Of a stretch of DNA of 64,000 nt, positions 1 through 8,780 are shown one piece after another. The DNA is from Wandonia haliotis (lineage in GTDB: Bacteria > Bacteroidota > Bacteroidia > Flavobacteriales_D > Crocinitomicaceae). Position 1 is the stretch's first letter. Every line of letters begins with the position of its first letter. The position numbers and the translations under genes were made by a program. Below the pieces are notes generated by a model. It was not told the DNA's origin. It saw only the letters and a list, made by a program, of their open reading frames with translations, and ran no database searches. Location of the stretch: NCBI RefSeq assembly GCF_039523435.1, contig NZ_BAAAFH010000007.1:124001-188000 (forward strand), read 5' to 3'.

Positions 1-479
1 CCGTACTACACTTTACAAAGAAGACAATTTTACCTGCAGATATTCTTTGTTTTTTAGAAAAAGGAACGATCCGAAAATTAATTACTCCGGAAGAAGCAGA
101 CCCGGAACAATCGATTTCTATTGATTTTTATTTGGAGGGAGATATTTTTACAGCAAAGGCTGATAATGAGATAGAACGTCAATTTACGTACCAGCCTATT
201 AGCAAGGGTGTTTTATGGTATGTAGATATGCGCGAAGTACGCCGGCTTTTTTTGGAATCAAAACTTTGTAGTACAACACAAAAGGTCTTTTTAGAAGAAC
301 AACTTCGTGCGAAAGCGCTTCGTGAAATTCAGCTTTTACAAACAGCTCCCAGAGAAATGTACCTTTATCTTTTAAAGAACAAACCTGAATTTATACAACA
401 GGTTCCGCTGAAATATTTAGCGTCATATATTGGAATAACACCGCAGGCATTGAGTCGAATCCGGCGACAAATTACTTAA
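1..479 (+). CDS. Crp/Fnr-family transcriptional regulator, 5'-truncated by window edge
   Basis: The reading frame is open from position 3 to the TAA at 477-479 with no stop, so the gene starts before the window. The visible part is about 158 residues. It begins inside the cyclic-nucleotide-binding-like beta barrel (a KKTILPADI stretch, then EKGTIRKL and FYLEGDIF) and ends in a short winged helix-turn-helix, VPLKYLASYIGITPQALSRI, typical of Bacteroidota Crp-like proteins. The recognition helix reads Q-A-L-S-R where FNR has E-x-x-S-R. No Fe-S cysteine cluster is visible, but the N-terminus is missing. Such proteins bind inverted repeats and usually activate transcription. Its ligand is unknown, and a link to the GTGAC-type sites later in the window is possible but untested. 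Confidence 0.85.
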   Translation, partial: VLHFTKKTILPADILCFLEKGTIRKLITPEEADPEQSISIDFYLEGDIFTAKADNEIERQFTYQPISKGVLWYVDMREVRRLFLESKLCSTTQKVFLEEQLRAKALREIQLLQTAPREMYLYLLKNKPEFIQQVPLKYLASYIGITPQALSRIRRQIT

Positions 480-536
480 CCCGGGTTCATTGTTTTACTC
501 TCTCCTATTCTTGTTCTTTGTAGAAAAATAAATTCT

Positions 537-1073
537 ATGACAAAGCAGGAATTACTCAAAGATTTCACACAGAATCACCTACAGATCATTCACTATATTG
601 ATCATCTTCCCTCTCAGAAGTTTAACTACCATTCTCCCGGAAAATGGACAACCGGGCAGCAGTTACAACATATTTTACTGACCATAACTCCTTTCCCAAA
701 GGTCTTGGCGTCAAAAGTTGTGATACGGGAAAAGTTCGGGGAGATCAACCGACCTACCTGGGATTACTCTACTGTTATGGAAAACTATTTAAACACCAGT
801 TTGAAAGCTCCCGAACCCTTTTTACCAGAAACGGAAGTCTCCTATTCGCAAAAAGAGAAAATCATTTCAGACATTCACGAAAACCTGAATCAGATTCAGC
901 AAATAGTAGATACTTATTCTGAGGAAGAACTGGACACACTGACATTACCTCATCCGTTACTTGGATTAGTAACGATCCGGGAAATGTTTTACCTGATGTC
1001 CTATCACCCTTTGCATCATCAAAAACAAATTGAACAACTCCTTAATCAGGATTCAAATAACAACGGAAAATAA
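537..1073 (+). CDS. DinB-like (DinB_2) four-helix protein
   Basis: A 178-residue soluble protein. The GKWTTGQQLQHI stretch near residue 40 and the HPLHHQKQIEQL stretch near residue 160 supply the histidines expected of the metal site of the DinB/YfiT four-helix-bundle superfamily. Family members include thiol-dependent S-transferases, but most, as here, have no assigned substrate. It lies 57 nt downstream of the Crp/Fnr gene on the same strand, so co-transcription is possible. A TATTCTTG element at 506-513, close to the Bacteroidota -7 consensus, could give it its own promoter. A regulator followed by a DinB-like protein is a common Bacteroidota pairing; the function remains unassigned. Confidence 0.75.
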   Translation: MTKQELLKDFTQNHLQIIHYIDHLPSQKFNYHSPGKWTTGQQLQHILLTITPFPKVLASKVVIREKFGEINRPTWDYSTVMENYLNTSLKAPEPFLPETEVSYSQKEKIISDIHENLNQIQQIVDTYSEEELDTLTLPHPLLGLVTIREMFYLMSYHPLHHQKQIEQLLNQDSNNNGK

Positions 1074-1093
1074 TTGATGGATACTGATGCGGA

Positions 1094-1660
1094 TCACTCG
1101 CTGACTTTCTTCAGAATTGCCCTTTGGTAACTGTTTACCGGATGATTTCCAACAATAGGAGAAGTATCATTTCCTAACCCTGTTTCGGACTCCGGCTCCA
1201 GGTTTGTTACAATTATCTCAATGTTCATTTCGCTGTCTTCCAGCCAATATGAGGCAACCAGCAATGTATTCTCAAGCGAAAAAGAACTGGTTAAGCGATT
1301 TCCAATATATGTCTGGGGTAATTGAATGCCGTTTTTCTCGTCAATGATCCATTTATTCGGATCGTCTGTGGCCTGTAATTCATAAGCTCTCATATCCGGT
1401 TTATCAGCCGTGATATATACAATAGTCCAGCTCCATGCCGAATCGGTAATGGGCTCAACTTTCAGTTCCATTTGAAGGTTCATTACCGGATCAACGGATT
1501 TGGAATTGTAGATATTCATTTCTCCTTTCCATTCACCTTCCCAACTTTGAGGAAACTCCTGAGTATATCCCTGATGCACACTATAAAGAAAAATGATCGT
1601 CACTATTAACCACTTTCTTCTAAAACGCTGTACGCTCATCTTACATGTATTATAAGTCAT
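1094..1660 (-). CDS. exported protein of unknown function
   Basis: 188 residues. An N-terminal basic stretch (RFRRKW) is followed by a hydrophobic segment, LIVTIIFLYSVHQGYTQ, consistent with a signal peptide, and then a mature part beginning EFPQSWEGEWKGEM. The W-x-G-x-W-x-G-x-M pattern is seen in small beta-sandwich or lipocalin-like exported proteins, but I do not recognise a family. The ATG (1658-1660) overlaps the TGA of the upstream lipoprotein gene in an ATGA arrangement, which supports this start and suggests translational coupling. An internal Met at residue 8 is an alternative start that would also keep the signal peptide. Confidence 0.7.
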   Translation of the reverse strand: MTYNTCKMSVQRFRRKWLIVTIIFLYSVHQGYTQEFPQSWEGEWKGEMNIYNSKSVDPVMNLQMELKVEPITDSAWSWTIVYITADKPDMRAYELQATDDPNKWIIDEKNGIQLPQTYIGNRLTSSFSLENTLLVASYWLEDSEMNIEIIVTNLEPESETGLGNDTSPIVGNHPVNSYQRAILKKVSE

Positions 1661-2235
1661 ATTTTATCTATTTTCTGGACATTTCCCGATTCATCAACTT
1701 TTACAAACCAGCTTTTCGTTTCTTTTTGAGGTATATAATCCTCGAAGTTCGTTTCCTTGGGAAACACTCCCTCTTCTGTTAATAAAGAGTCTGCAACAAA
1801 CTCACGCGTACTTGTAACCTTTACAAATCCATCATCCAGTATTTCATAATCCATCCAATAGAAATCCGGGTTTGCCATATCCTGATCACAACCTATCCCT
1901 ATTTGTTCTTTCTCAACTTCTTTTTTTGCTACGAACACCTCCAGATAGACACAACTACAGACAAAATCATTCACTTCATAAATACAGTAACTAACAGAAT
2001 CGTTTATTGTTTTGAGATGCTTTAGTGTTTGAGAACCATATACACCGCTATTATTTATCTCTACAGAATCTCTATGCATTTTTTTTAACCACATCGCATA
2101 TTCACTCTCGTTGTCCAAAACCAATTGCTCCCCAACATTAGTGGTAATCTCAGTCGAATGCCCAGTTTCTCTTTCTTGTGTTGAACATCCTGAAAAAAGA
2201 CAGGTTAATAGCATGACCAGCAAATAATTGTTCAT
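1657..2235 (-). CDS. lipoprotein of unknown function
   Basis: 192 residues with a clear SPII signal: MNNYLLVMLLTCLFSGCS, lipobox LFSGC with the lipidated Cys at residue 17. The mature part is acidic and contains a C-S-C motif (VCSCVYLEVF) near residue 93, possibly a disulfide or metal site. No family is recognised. It is the first gene of a two-gene unit and overlaps the next gene by 4 nt (ATGA), so the two products probably act together in the envelope. Confidence 0.7.
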   Translation of the reverse strand: MNNYLLVMLLTCLFSGCSTQERETGHSTEITTNVGEQLVLDNESEYAMWLKKMHRDSVEINNSGVYGSQTLKHLKTINDSVSYCIYEVNDFVCSCVYLEVFVAKKEVEKEQIGIGCDQDMANPDFYWMDYEILDDGFVKVTSTREFVADSLLTEEGVFPKETNFEDYIPQKETKSWFVKVDESGNVQKIDKI

Positions 2236-2297
2236 CTATGTTAGTATGTATGTTACAAATAATAAAACTAATTAATTTTAACTCTACTTCTAAAAAT

Positions 2298-2334
2298 AAA
2301 AAAATCCCCTTCCAAAAACTGAAAGAGGATTTTA
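2298..2334 (-). terminator. intrinsic terminator of ptrB
   Basis: In the minus-strand RNA a roughly 12-bp stem pairs positions 2322-2333 with 2301-2312 and is followed by a run of seven U (2298-2304). Two of the pairs are G-U wobbles that would be C-A mismatches on the plus strand, so the hairpin is strand-specific. It lies directly downstream of the ptrB stop codon. Confidence 0.75.
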
Positions 2335-2356
2335 CTTATAGTATCTCTACTGTTTT

Positions 2357-4498
2357 TTACTTTTTTATCTTTCCTTCCAGATCCAAAAGGAAACTATAAA
2401 CTTTAGCCGTTTCTTTTAATGACTCAAAACGTCCGGAAGCACCACCGTGCCCTGCATCCATGTTTGTATCCATAAACAACAGGTTGTCGTCTGTTTTCAT
2501 GTCGCGTAATTTAGCAACCCATTTTGCAGGCTCCCAGTATTGTACCTGAGAATCGTGCAGTCCAGTTGTCACCAACATATTCGGGTATGCCTGTGCTTTT
2601 ACATTATCATAAGGAGAGTAAGACAGCATATAATCGTAATACTCCTTATCATTCGGATTCCCCCACTCATCGTATTCTCCTGTAGTCAACGGAATAGAAT
2701 CATCCAACATTGTTGTTACTACATCCACAAATGGGACCTGTGATACCACACCATTATACAATTCAGGAGCAATATTAATCACAACTCCCATTAATAGTCC
2801 TCCGGCTGATCCACCCTGAGCATACAGATGTTCCGCAGAAGTGTATTTTTCAGCTATCAGGTGTTTTGAACAGTCCACAAAATCAGTGAATGTATTCATC
2901 TTTTTCAGCATTTTTCCATCTTCGTACCATTGACGCCCCATGTATTGTCCTCCGCGGATGTGAGCGAGAACAAAAATGAATCCTCTGTCCAGTAAGCTCA
3001 AACGCGTCGTAGAAAAGTACGGATCGATTGTATACCCATACGAACCATACGCATATTGCAATACAGGATTTTTACCGTTTTTTTCCATTCCCTTACGATA
3101 CACGACTGACATCGGAATTTTTGTACCATCCTCTGCTGTTGCCCAAATACGTTCTTCAACGTAGTTGTTTTTGTCAAATGTACCTCCCGGAACTTCCTGC
3201 TCTTTCAACAAGGTTTTCTCCTGTGTCGTCATGTTGAAATCCATAACAGAAGCCGGAGTAGTCATTGATTGATAACCAAAACGTACCACATCTGTATCAA
3301 ACTCAACATTAGATGTCGTATATGCAGTATAGGTTTCGCTATCAAATGGCAAGTAGTAATCGGTTGACGTATCCCAGGAACGAATACGTAGTTTACTCAA
3401 ACCTCCTGAACGCTCACTGATGACCAAATAATTCTTGAAAATATCAATTCCTTCCAATAATACATCCTCACGATGCGGAATAAGATCTGTCCAGTTTTCT
3501 TTAGAAGTCTTATTTTCAGGGCAAGTCACCAATTTAAAGTTGGTTGCATTGTCTTTATTCGTTACAATGTAAAACTTCCCGTCATAATATGACACGCCAT
3601 ATTCCAGTCCGCGCTCACGTTTTTGTAAAATTTTAAATTCTCCGTCCGGATTATTTGCATCCAGATAGCGATATTCATCACTTACCGTACTCGATGAACC
3701 AATCAACAAATACTTCTGTGATTTTTCCTTGTATACAAATGTGTTATAGGTATCATCCTTTTCTTCATACACCAACTGGTCTGACTCGGGACTTTCTCCT
3801 AACTTGTGCTTATAAATTTTATCCGAACGCAAAGTAACCTCATTATTTCGCGTGTAAAACAAGGTTTTATTGTCATTTGCCCACGATGATCCTCCGGTTG
3901 TATTTGTAATTTTTTCAGGATAAATCTCTCCGGTCTTCAGGTTTTTCACCTGAATTGTATATTGACGACGGCTCACATAATCCACTCCGAAAGCGACCAG
4001 ATTATTATCCGGACTGACATTTAAACCTCCCAGATTAAAATAGCTGTGTCCTTCAGCCATCTCATTACAATCAAACAAAATTTCTTCCGGTGCGTCCAGA
4101 CTTCCTTTCTTTCTTGAATAAATCGGATAATCCTTTCCTTTCTCGAAACGAGTAATGTAATAATACCCATTCTTAAAATAGGGAACTGACTCATCATCTT
4201 CTTTAATACGACTCTTCATTTCCTGAAACAAGTCTTCCTGAAAAGCCTTTGTATGAGCAGTCATTTCCTCATAGTATGCATTCTCTGCATTCAAATAATC
4301 AATCACCTTCTGGTCTTCCCGATTGTTCAGCCAGTAATAATTATCCACACGTACATCACCGTGTTTTTCCAACTCAAACGGTACTTTTTCCGCTACAGGA
4401 GGGGTTACTTTACTCATTGTATTTTTTTCATCTTTTGACTCCGAACACGCTATCAATGAAAGACAGCATACTGCGGAAGTGATTTTTAACAGCTTCAT
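2357..4498 (-). CDS. ptrB: oligopeptidase B-type S9A serine peptidase (predicted lipoprotein)
   Basis: 713 residues, the usual length for oligopeptidase B / prolyl oligopeptidase plus a leader. The N-terminus has a lipobox (LSLIAC, Cys 18). Residues about 35-440 form the seven-bladed propeller, with the family start PPVAEKVPFELEKHGDVRVD. The C-terminal alpha/beta hydrolase carries the triad: Ser564 in GGSAGG, Asp649 in GLHDSQV and His684 in DAGHGG. The family cleaves short peptides after basic residues, and this copy is predicted to be anchored in the envelope. It is a single-gene unit with its own terminator. Assignment to oligopeptidase B rather than prolyl oligopeptidase rests on overall resemblance and the GHGGASGR ending. 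Confidence 0.93.
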   Translation of the reverse strand: MKLLKITSAVCCLSLIACSESKDEKNTMSKVTPPVAEKVPFELEKHGDVRVDNYYWLNNREDQKVIDYLNAENAYYEEMTAHTKAFQEDLFQEMKSRIKEDDESVPYFKNGYYYITRFEKGKDYPIYSRKKGSLDAPEEILFDCNEMAEGHSYFNLGGLNVSPDNNLVAFGVDYVSRRQYTIQVKNLKTGEIYPEKITNTTGGSSWANDNKTLFYTRNNEVTLRSDKIYKHKLGESPESDQLVYEEKDDTYNTFVYKEKSQKYLLIGSSSTVSDEYRYLDANNPDGEFKILQKRERGLEYGVSYYDGKFYIVTNKDNATNFKLVTCPENKTSKENWTDLIPHREDVLLEGIDIFKNYLVISERSGGLSKLRIRSWDTSTDYYLPFDSETYTAYTTSNVEFDTDVVRFGYQSMTTPASVMDFNMTTQEKTLLKEQEVPGGTFDKNNYVEERIWATAEDGTKIPMSVVYRKGMEKNGKNPVLQYAYGSYGYTIDPYFSTTRLSLLDRGFIFVLAHIRGGQYMGRQWYEDGKMLKKMNTFTDFVDCSKHLIAEKYTSAEHLYAQGGSAGGLLMGVVINIAPELYNGVVSQVPFVDVVTTMLDDSIPLTTGEYDEWGNPNDKEYYDYMLSYSPYDNVKAQAYPNMLVTTGLHDSQVQYWEPAKWVAKLRDMKTDDNLLFMDTNMDAGHGGASGRFESLKETAKVYSFLLDLEGKIKK

Positions 4499-4565
4499 AT
4501 TCGTGCAAATTGGTGGGTAAATCTACAAAGAAAAACTCATTTCCACCTGTCTCCTTACCGGAAAC

Positions 4566-4594
4566 AAAAAACCGACAGAATTACTTCCTGCCGG
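4566..4594 (-). terminator. intrinsic terminator of the sulfane-sulfur operon
   Basis: The minus-strand arms CCGGCAG (4588-4594) and CTGTCGG (4572-4578) form a 7-bp stem followed by six U (4566-4571). It sits just after the porin gene, the last gene of the operon. Confidence 0.75.
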
Positions 4595-4622
4595 CTTCTC
4601 AAAAAAGCAGTTATTGATTGTA

Positions 4623-6032
4623 TCAGAACCAGTAATCAATAACAAAATTGAGATTCCACATCTCTACCTTATTAATTCTGTACTTATCAGGCAGATTATC
4701 CGGATCTGTAGCTCGCTTATGCACTGCCAGAAATTTTAACTCCAAACCATCCAGGTATCCTTTAAATTTATAATCCAGTGTTCCGGTAAAATGATAATAG
4801 GATGTAAGGCCGTATTTATTCAGATCAATATCTGTGTACTGTATATTATCCGTATAATTCGCTCCCAATTCAACATAAAAGTTTTTCTTCGGAATTGTAT
4901 AGCGGTATTTTACTGTCAGGGCATTCACGTCTCCTGCGCCTTCAAATCTCTCGCGTGGCAAACTGGCAAAGAATTGCTCCCGTCCCCATTCTCTTGGAAA
5001 AAGGAATCTACCGATGTTAGAAATCCCCAGATAATTAAATGTCAACTGGTGTCCTTTTACCTTAAAGCCTAATCGCGCTCCTGCACCAAAAGCTCTTTCA
5101 TTTTTCAGTAAGTAGGTTTTTGTCTGATCTGCATTTCCCCCGTTGTTAAGTGGAGTTTCATAGAATCCTTCAATCCCCGTCAGGAACCTCCAGTTCTTTT
5201 TTGTAAATGCATATTCGGAACGCGCAAAAGTGGTGTTAAAGATATTGTCGGCATTATAGTTCCAGATTTGATTTTTCCAGTTTTTGGTCTGGTGCTTTAC
5301 ACCGGTCACACCAATTCCGTAAGAATGGATATTTCCCTTATAACTTTCTGTGCTTTCTAACGGATTCCGACCGGTTGAGTAGACTCCCAATGAACTTTGA
5401 ATCGAGTACCAGTCCACCGTTCCCCGTATCGTAACCTGATTGAACCAGTTTGCCAGAAACTCCCAGTTTTTCACTTTATAATTCAAAGAAATACCACTAA
5501 ATACATTCGGACGCATCCGGTTATCCTGCCCGTTGAGCAAAGGTGATTCAAACTTCTGTCTTCCCAGAATGGCTGTAAACCCTTTGTTTTCGTATGAAAT
5601 AAACAATTCTTCCAGCCTGTCCAGATCATGTGTATTGTGATAATCATTGATATCAAACATCAGGATTTCATACCGATTTGACTTTCCTGTAACCGGGTCT
5701 TTTTCGTAAATATTATCCTGAAAAACCTGAAAGACAAAAAAGCCACTCAATCCCACATGAAAACCTTTCCAGGAAGGGCTGTAATACCCCAATCCGGCAC
5801 CTACTGCCATGGTACTATAATCGGATAACACGCCCCTGTTAACGGTTCCCATCAAAAAACTGCGGGTATGAAACTCGAAATGACCAAACCTCAAATCTTT
5901 CCCTAGTGTCCTTCGTATAGTAGTATCACTCTGCCTGGAAGTGTGTAAACTATCCGTGTGATGTTGTGCAATCAGGTTGGTGGCTCCGAAGAGAATCAGA
6001 AGGGCTGTAATTACTCTTTTCATACTTTTCAA
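4623..6032 (-). CDS. OprD-like outer-membrane porin
   Basis: 469 residues. A signal peptide (residues about 1-22, ending NLIAQ) is followed by alternating aromatic-rich beta strands typical of a monomeric beta barrel and a terminal Trp-Phe (VIDYWF), the usual outer-membrane insertion signal. The N-terminal region (DLRFGHFEFHTRSFLMGTVN) and the GRQKFESPLLNGQDNRMRPN stretch resemble OprD-family substrate-specific porins. It is the last gene of the operon that starts with the CstB-like gene, 19 nt downstream of the DsrE-like gene and followed by a terminator. From context it may let a sulfur anion such as thiosulfate or sulfate through the outer membrane; this is inference, not shown by the sequence. 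Confidence 0.75.
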   Translation of the reverse strand: MKSMKRVITALLILFGATNLIAQHHTDSLHTSRQSDTTIRRTLGKDLRFGHFEFHTRSFLMGTVNRGVLSDYSTMAVGAGLGYYSPSWKGFHVGLSGFFVFQVFQDNIYEKDPVTGKSNRYEILMFDINDYHNTHDLDRLEELFISYENKGFTAILGRQKFESPLLNGQDNRMRPNVFSGISLNYKVKNWEFLANWFNQVTIRGTVDWYSIQSSLGVYSTGRNPLESTESYKGNIHSYGIGVTGVKHQTKNWKNQIWNYNADNIFNTTFARSEYAFTKKNWRFLTGIEGFYETPLNNGGNADQTKTYLLKNERAFGAGARLGFKVKGHQLTFNYLGISNIGRFLFPREWGREQFFASLPRERFEGAGDVNALTVKYRYTIPKKNFYVELGANYTDNIQYTDIDLNKYGLTSYYHFTGTLDYKFKGYLDGLELKFLAVHKRATDPDNLPDKYRINKVEMWNLNFVIDYWF

Positions 6033-6051
6033 TTTTCAGACAGGTGTATCA

Positions 6052-6486
6052 TCAATAACCTCCTTTGATATAACTGTATCCTTCCTCCTGTTTCTTTATT
6101 ACTTCGGCTATTCCGGCAGGAACAAAGCCAACAAAACCAGGAAAATGGTCTTTGGTAAGTTTTCTGGGTTTCATGGAATTTTCACAAACGACAAAGGTTA
6201 TTCCCCGGTTCGCCAGTTCTTCGAGTTGCGTAAGGCCGACTGATTTTTCCGGTAACAGCAAGTCCAACCCTTTGTTATACACAACTACGTGAAATCTGGC
6301 TTTTGGCCAGTGTTGAGACAAATTATCCAGCTGTTTAATAAAGGCTTTTTGTTGGGTAGAATCTTGTCCGTTTGTAAATTGAAAAACTATTTTGTGCTTT
6401 CTTCCATCGTCCGATTTCTTCTGTCCATAGGACCAACCGGAAAGAAAGGTCATAACCATAAGCAGGATCACTGATACAACTTTCAT
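6052..6486 (-). CDS. exported DsrE/DsrF-like sulfur-relay protein
   Basis: 144 residues from the ATG at 6484-6486. A longer in-frame reading to 6576 was rejected because it overlaps the upstream gene and lacks a signal-like start. MKVVSVILLMVMTFLSGWSYGQ is a signal peptide. The mature part has the DsrE fold pattern: KIVFQFTNGQD, then ITFVVCENSMK with the single conserved Cys101, then VPAGIAEVIKKQEEGYSYIK, the usual end of periplasmic DsrE-like proteins. DsrE proteins carry sulfane sulfur as a cysteine persulfide. The signal peptide implies periplasmic action, perhaps handing sulfur to the YeeE/YedE transporter encoded just upstream. Confidence 0.82.
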   Translation of the reverse strand: MKVVSVILLMVMTFLSGWSYGQKKSDDGRKHKIVFQFTNGQDSTQQKAFIKQLDNLSQHWPKARFHVVVYNKGLDLLLPEKSVGLTQLEELANRGITFVVCENSMKPRKLTKDHFPGFVGFVPAGIAEVIKKQEEGYSYIKGGY

Positions 6487-6544
6487 ATTTTCTTTTTTAT
6501 TCAAAAAATGGCAGTACCTATTGCACCGCCATTTTCGTGTATAA

Positions 6545-6958
6545 TTAATGTGGCAATTTTTTCTGTAGTACACCATACAGGTAGGTGCCTATTGTTGCAA
6601 ATACAAGTACAATAAACATGGTCAAAAATCCATAACCAATGTTTACGACCATAGGTCCCGGACATGCACCACTAAGTGCCCATCCCAGACCAAAAATAAT
6701 TCCCCCGATCAGGTACCGTGGAATTGATTTTGCTTTTGGGTGAAAAACAATCGGATCTCCGGAAGCATCCCGCATTTTAAACTTCTTGATCAGCGCAACA
6801 CCGATGACACCAAGAACGACCGCTGTCCCGATGATTCCATACATATGGAACGCCTGAAAGCGGAACATCTCCTGAATACGGTACCAGGATATAGCTTCTG
6901 ATTTCGTCATAACGATACCAAATAATACCCCCGCCAGTAAAAACTTTATAAATTTCAT
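6545..6958 (-). CDS. YeeE/YedE half-transporter, second subunit (DUF6691-like)
   Basis: 137 residues with four predicted membrane segments. The motif ALSGACPGP (Cys99) matches the conserved cysteine loop of the YeeE/YedE (TsuA, thiosulfate transporter) superfamily. In many Bacteroidota and Proteobacteria the transporter is split into two short proteins, sometimes called PmpA and PmpB; this would be the second half. TsuA-type proteins pass thiosulfate by cysteine relay through the membrane, so uptake of thiosulfate or another sulfane-sulfur species is the likely role. It follows the first half after 18 nt. Confidence 0.85.
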   Translation of the reverse strand: MKFIKFLLAGVLFGIVMTKSEAISWYRIQEMFRFQAFHMYGIIGTAVVLGVIGVALIKKFKMRDASGDPIVFHPKAKSIPRYLIGGIIFGLGWALSGACPGPMVVNIGYGFLTMFIVLVFATIGTYLYGVLQKKLPH

Positions 6959-6976
6959 GTGTTTGTGATTGTATAA

Positions 6977-7537
6977 TTAGAAAATAAGTGGAAATATCCC
7001 GAAGGTCATGACCAGCCCTCCAATAAAGAAACCTACCACTGCTATCATGGATGGCACCTGAAGATCTGAAATTCCGCTAATTGCATGTCCGGAAGTACAT
7101 CCTCCGGCATAACGTGCACCAAATCCTACCAGTAAACCACCTATGGCAAGAATCAGGAATCCTTTTACTGAAAAAGCAGAAGTAAGACTAAACAGTTCTC
7201 CGGGTTGCATTGAAGTAGGAGCTGCAAATCCCAACGCACCCAGGTCGCGAACAGTTGCTTCAGAAATTTGTACAGCATAATCGCCGTCACTCAGAAACTC
7301 TTTCGCAATAAACCCACCGATAATTGCTCCAACCAGGAATACCAGGTTCCAGACTTGTTTTTTCCAGTCAAAATCGAAAAACTTCACTTTTTTGCCTGCA
7401 CCACCAATGGCACAAATTGTTCTCAGGTTAGCCGAAAATCCGAATGATTTCCCAAAGAACAGAAGTATAAACATGATAAAAGAAATCACCACCCCTGAAA
7501 ACCACCAGGGCCATGGCTGCATAATAAATTCCAACAT
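6977..7537 (-). CDS. YeeE/YedE half-transporter, first subunit
   Basis: 186 residues and about five membrane segments. The ARYAGGCTSGHAISG motif (Cys147) is diagnostic of the first half of the YeeE/YedE thiosulfate-transporter fold; a second cysteine, Cys42 in NLRTICA, matches another relay position. Together with the next gene it would build the full pseudo-symmetric transporter. It is 16 nt downstream of the universal stress protein gene in the same operon. Confidence 0.88.
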   Translation of the reverse strand: MLEFIMQPWPWWFSGVVISFIMFILLFFGKSFGFSANLRTICAIGGAGKKVKFFDFDWKKQVWNLVFLVGAIIGGFIAKEFLSDGDYAVQISEATVRDLGALGFAAPTSMQPGELFSLTSAFSVKGFLILAIGGLLVGFGARYAGGCTSGHAISGISDLQVPSMIAVVGFFIGGLVMTFGIFPLIF

Positions 7538-7553
7538 TTTTTAGTTATTTTTT

Positions 7554-8390
7554 TTAGTTCAAATGAAATGTGATAATTGGTTTGTACATGTGATTTACCA
7601 GTTTCTCTGCTGCACTTGTATGAAAGAAACCGCCTTTACCGTGCGTCCCGATGCAAACGATGTCCATATTACTCATCTGGTTAAAATGGATCACTCCGGC
7701 CTCAATATCACTATCCTTCACAATATGCATTTCGTAATCCTCGACTTCGTTAATCCGGGCAAATTTTTCCATATTGGCTTCTATTTCACCCCGAACACTG
7801 TCTATTGGTTTATTGGTGATTTGTAGCAAATGTAATTTGGCTCCAAAAATGACCGAAAACTTTTTCATCAACGAAAGATCCTGTTTGTGTGTATCGTTAA
7901 AGTTGTGTACCAACAATAAATGTTGAATTTCCAAATCCGATCGGTCACACATTAATGTCAACAAAGGCACAGAAGATTTTCTCGCAATAATCTGCGCTTC
8001 GCTTCCTGCAATCCGCTCCCGTAATCCCGATAAACCTTTTGTTCCCATTACAATAAGATCAAACTGGTTTTGTTCGGCATAATCAATGATTTCATGGGTC
8101 GTTTTACCATACACCAGTGCTGTATGAATATGGTTCCCGTGAATCATTTTTATACTGTTCAGTTTCTGTTCTGCGATGTTTTTCTGAGAAATCACATACT
8201 CATTATCTATTTCACCGCAGGTTTCGATCATTCCATTTACATCAATAGAAACCGTGTCCGGTACATTCAGTACGTGAAGAAAGGTCACTTCCAGATTTGC
8301 TTTTCTCTCCAGATTTTTGACCATCAGGAAAGCATAATCCGCCTGTACCGAAAAATCCGTCGGGATTAGTATTTTCAGTTTATCACTCAT
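7554..8390 (-). CDS. tandem-domain universal stress protein (UspA family)
   Basis: 278 residues made of two Usp domains. The first starts DKLKILIPTDFSVQADYAF and carries the ATP-binding pattern GTKGLSGLRERIAGS. The second is more divergent but keeps IGTHGKGGFFHTSAAE. Such two-domain Usp proteins are cytoplasmic nucleotide-binding proteins of poorly known action. The gene is 10 nt downstream of the rhodanese gene and 16 nt upstream of the transporter genes, so it is expressed with the sulfur operon. Confidence 0.9.
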   Translation of the reverse strand: MSDKLKILIPTDFSVQADYAFLMVKNLERKANLEVTFLHVLNVPDTVSIDVNGMIETCGEIDNEYVISQKNIAEQKLNSIKMIHGNHIHTALVYGKTTHEIIDYAEQNQFDLIVMGTKGLSGLRERIAGSEAQIIARKSSVPLLTLMCDRSDLEIQHLLLVHNFNDTHKQDLSLMKKFSVIFGAKLHLLQITNKPIDSVRGEIEANMEKFARINEVEDYEMHIVKDSDIEAGVIHFNQMSNMDIVCIGTHGKGGFFHTSAAEKLVNHMYKPIITFHLN

Positions 8391-8400
8391 ACTCTTTTAC

Positions 8401-8715
8401 TTATTTCAATAATGATGCTACTTTGCTAACTGTTCCACCGTTAAAAACGTTTTCGACACCGTTGCGTTCCAGAATCATTTTTGCCTGTCCGCTACGGTTC
8501 CCGCTACGGCAAAAAACAACAATATTCTTTTTTCCTTTGAATTTCGCCAACTCTTTACTGATACGATCCAGCGGAATATTTACAGCACCTTTTACACTTC
8601 CGCCTTTATATTCTCCCGGAGTTCTTACATCTACCAAAAAGGCACCGCTGTTCACGATCTCCGCCAACTTCTCGTTCGAAGTGGACTTCCCTTTAAAAAA
8701 ATCAAATAGTCCCAT
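8401..8715 (-). CDS. single-domain rhodanese sulfurtransferase
   Basis: 104 residues: one rhodanese domain with DVRTPGEY near residue 29 and the active loop CRSGNRSG (Cys69), a complete catalytic site. There is no signal peptide, so it is cytoplasmic. It would move sulfane sulfur between thiosulfate or persulfide and low-molecular-weight thiols, or supply the dioxygenase encoded upstream. A 65-nt spacer with a stable hairpin separates it from the CstB-like gene. Confidence 0.92.
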   Translation of the reverse strand: MGLFDFFKGKSTSNEKLAEIVNSGAFLVDVRTPGEYKGGSVKGAVNIPLDRISKELAKFKGKKNIVVFCRSGNRSGQAKMILERNGVENVFNGGTVSKVASLLK

Positions 8716-8742
8716 TTTCTTTTGTGTTTATGTTGGTTGGGG

Positions 8743-8766
8743 AAGCCGGATAAATTCCTCCGGCTT
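8743..8766 (-). promoter_or_regulatory. intercistronic hairpin between CstB-like and rhodanese genes
   Basis: AAGCCGGA (8743-8750) and TCCGGCTT (8759-8766) form a perfect 8-bp stem with an 8-nt loop, extendable with one mismatch. On the minus strand no U run follows, so it is more likely an RNA-processing or mRNA-stabilising element, or a leaky attenuator, than a terminator. No plus-strand gene is present for it to terminate. Confidence 0.45.
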
Positions 8767-8780
8767 TCCATTTTTTCCTG

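Noticed and set aside
1..479. Naming the truncated Crp/Fnr gene as the regulator of the five shared promoters
   Set aside because: The family is right, but there is no evidence linking it: its N-terminus is missing, it is 4 kb from the nearest target operon, and such genomes usually have several Crp-like proteins.
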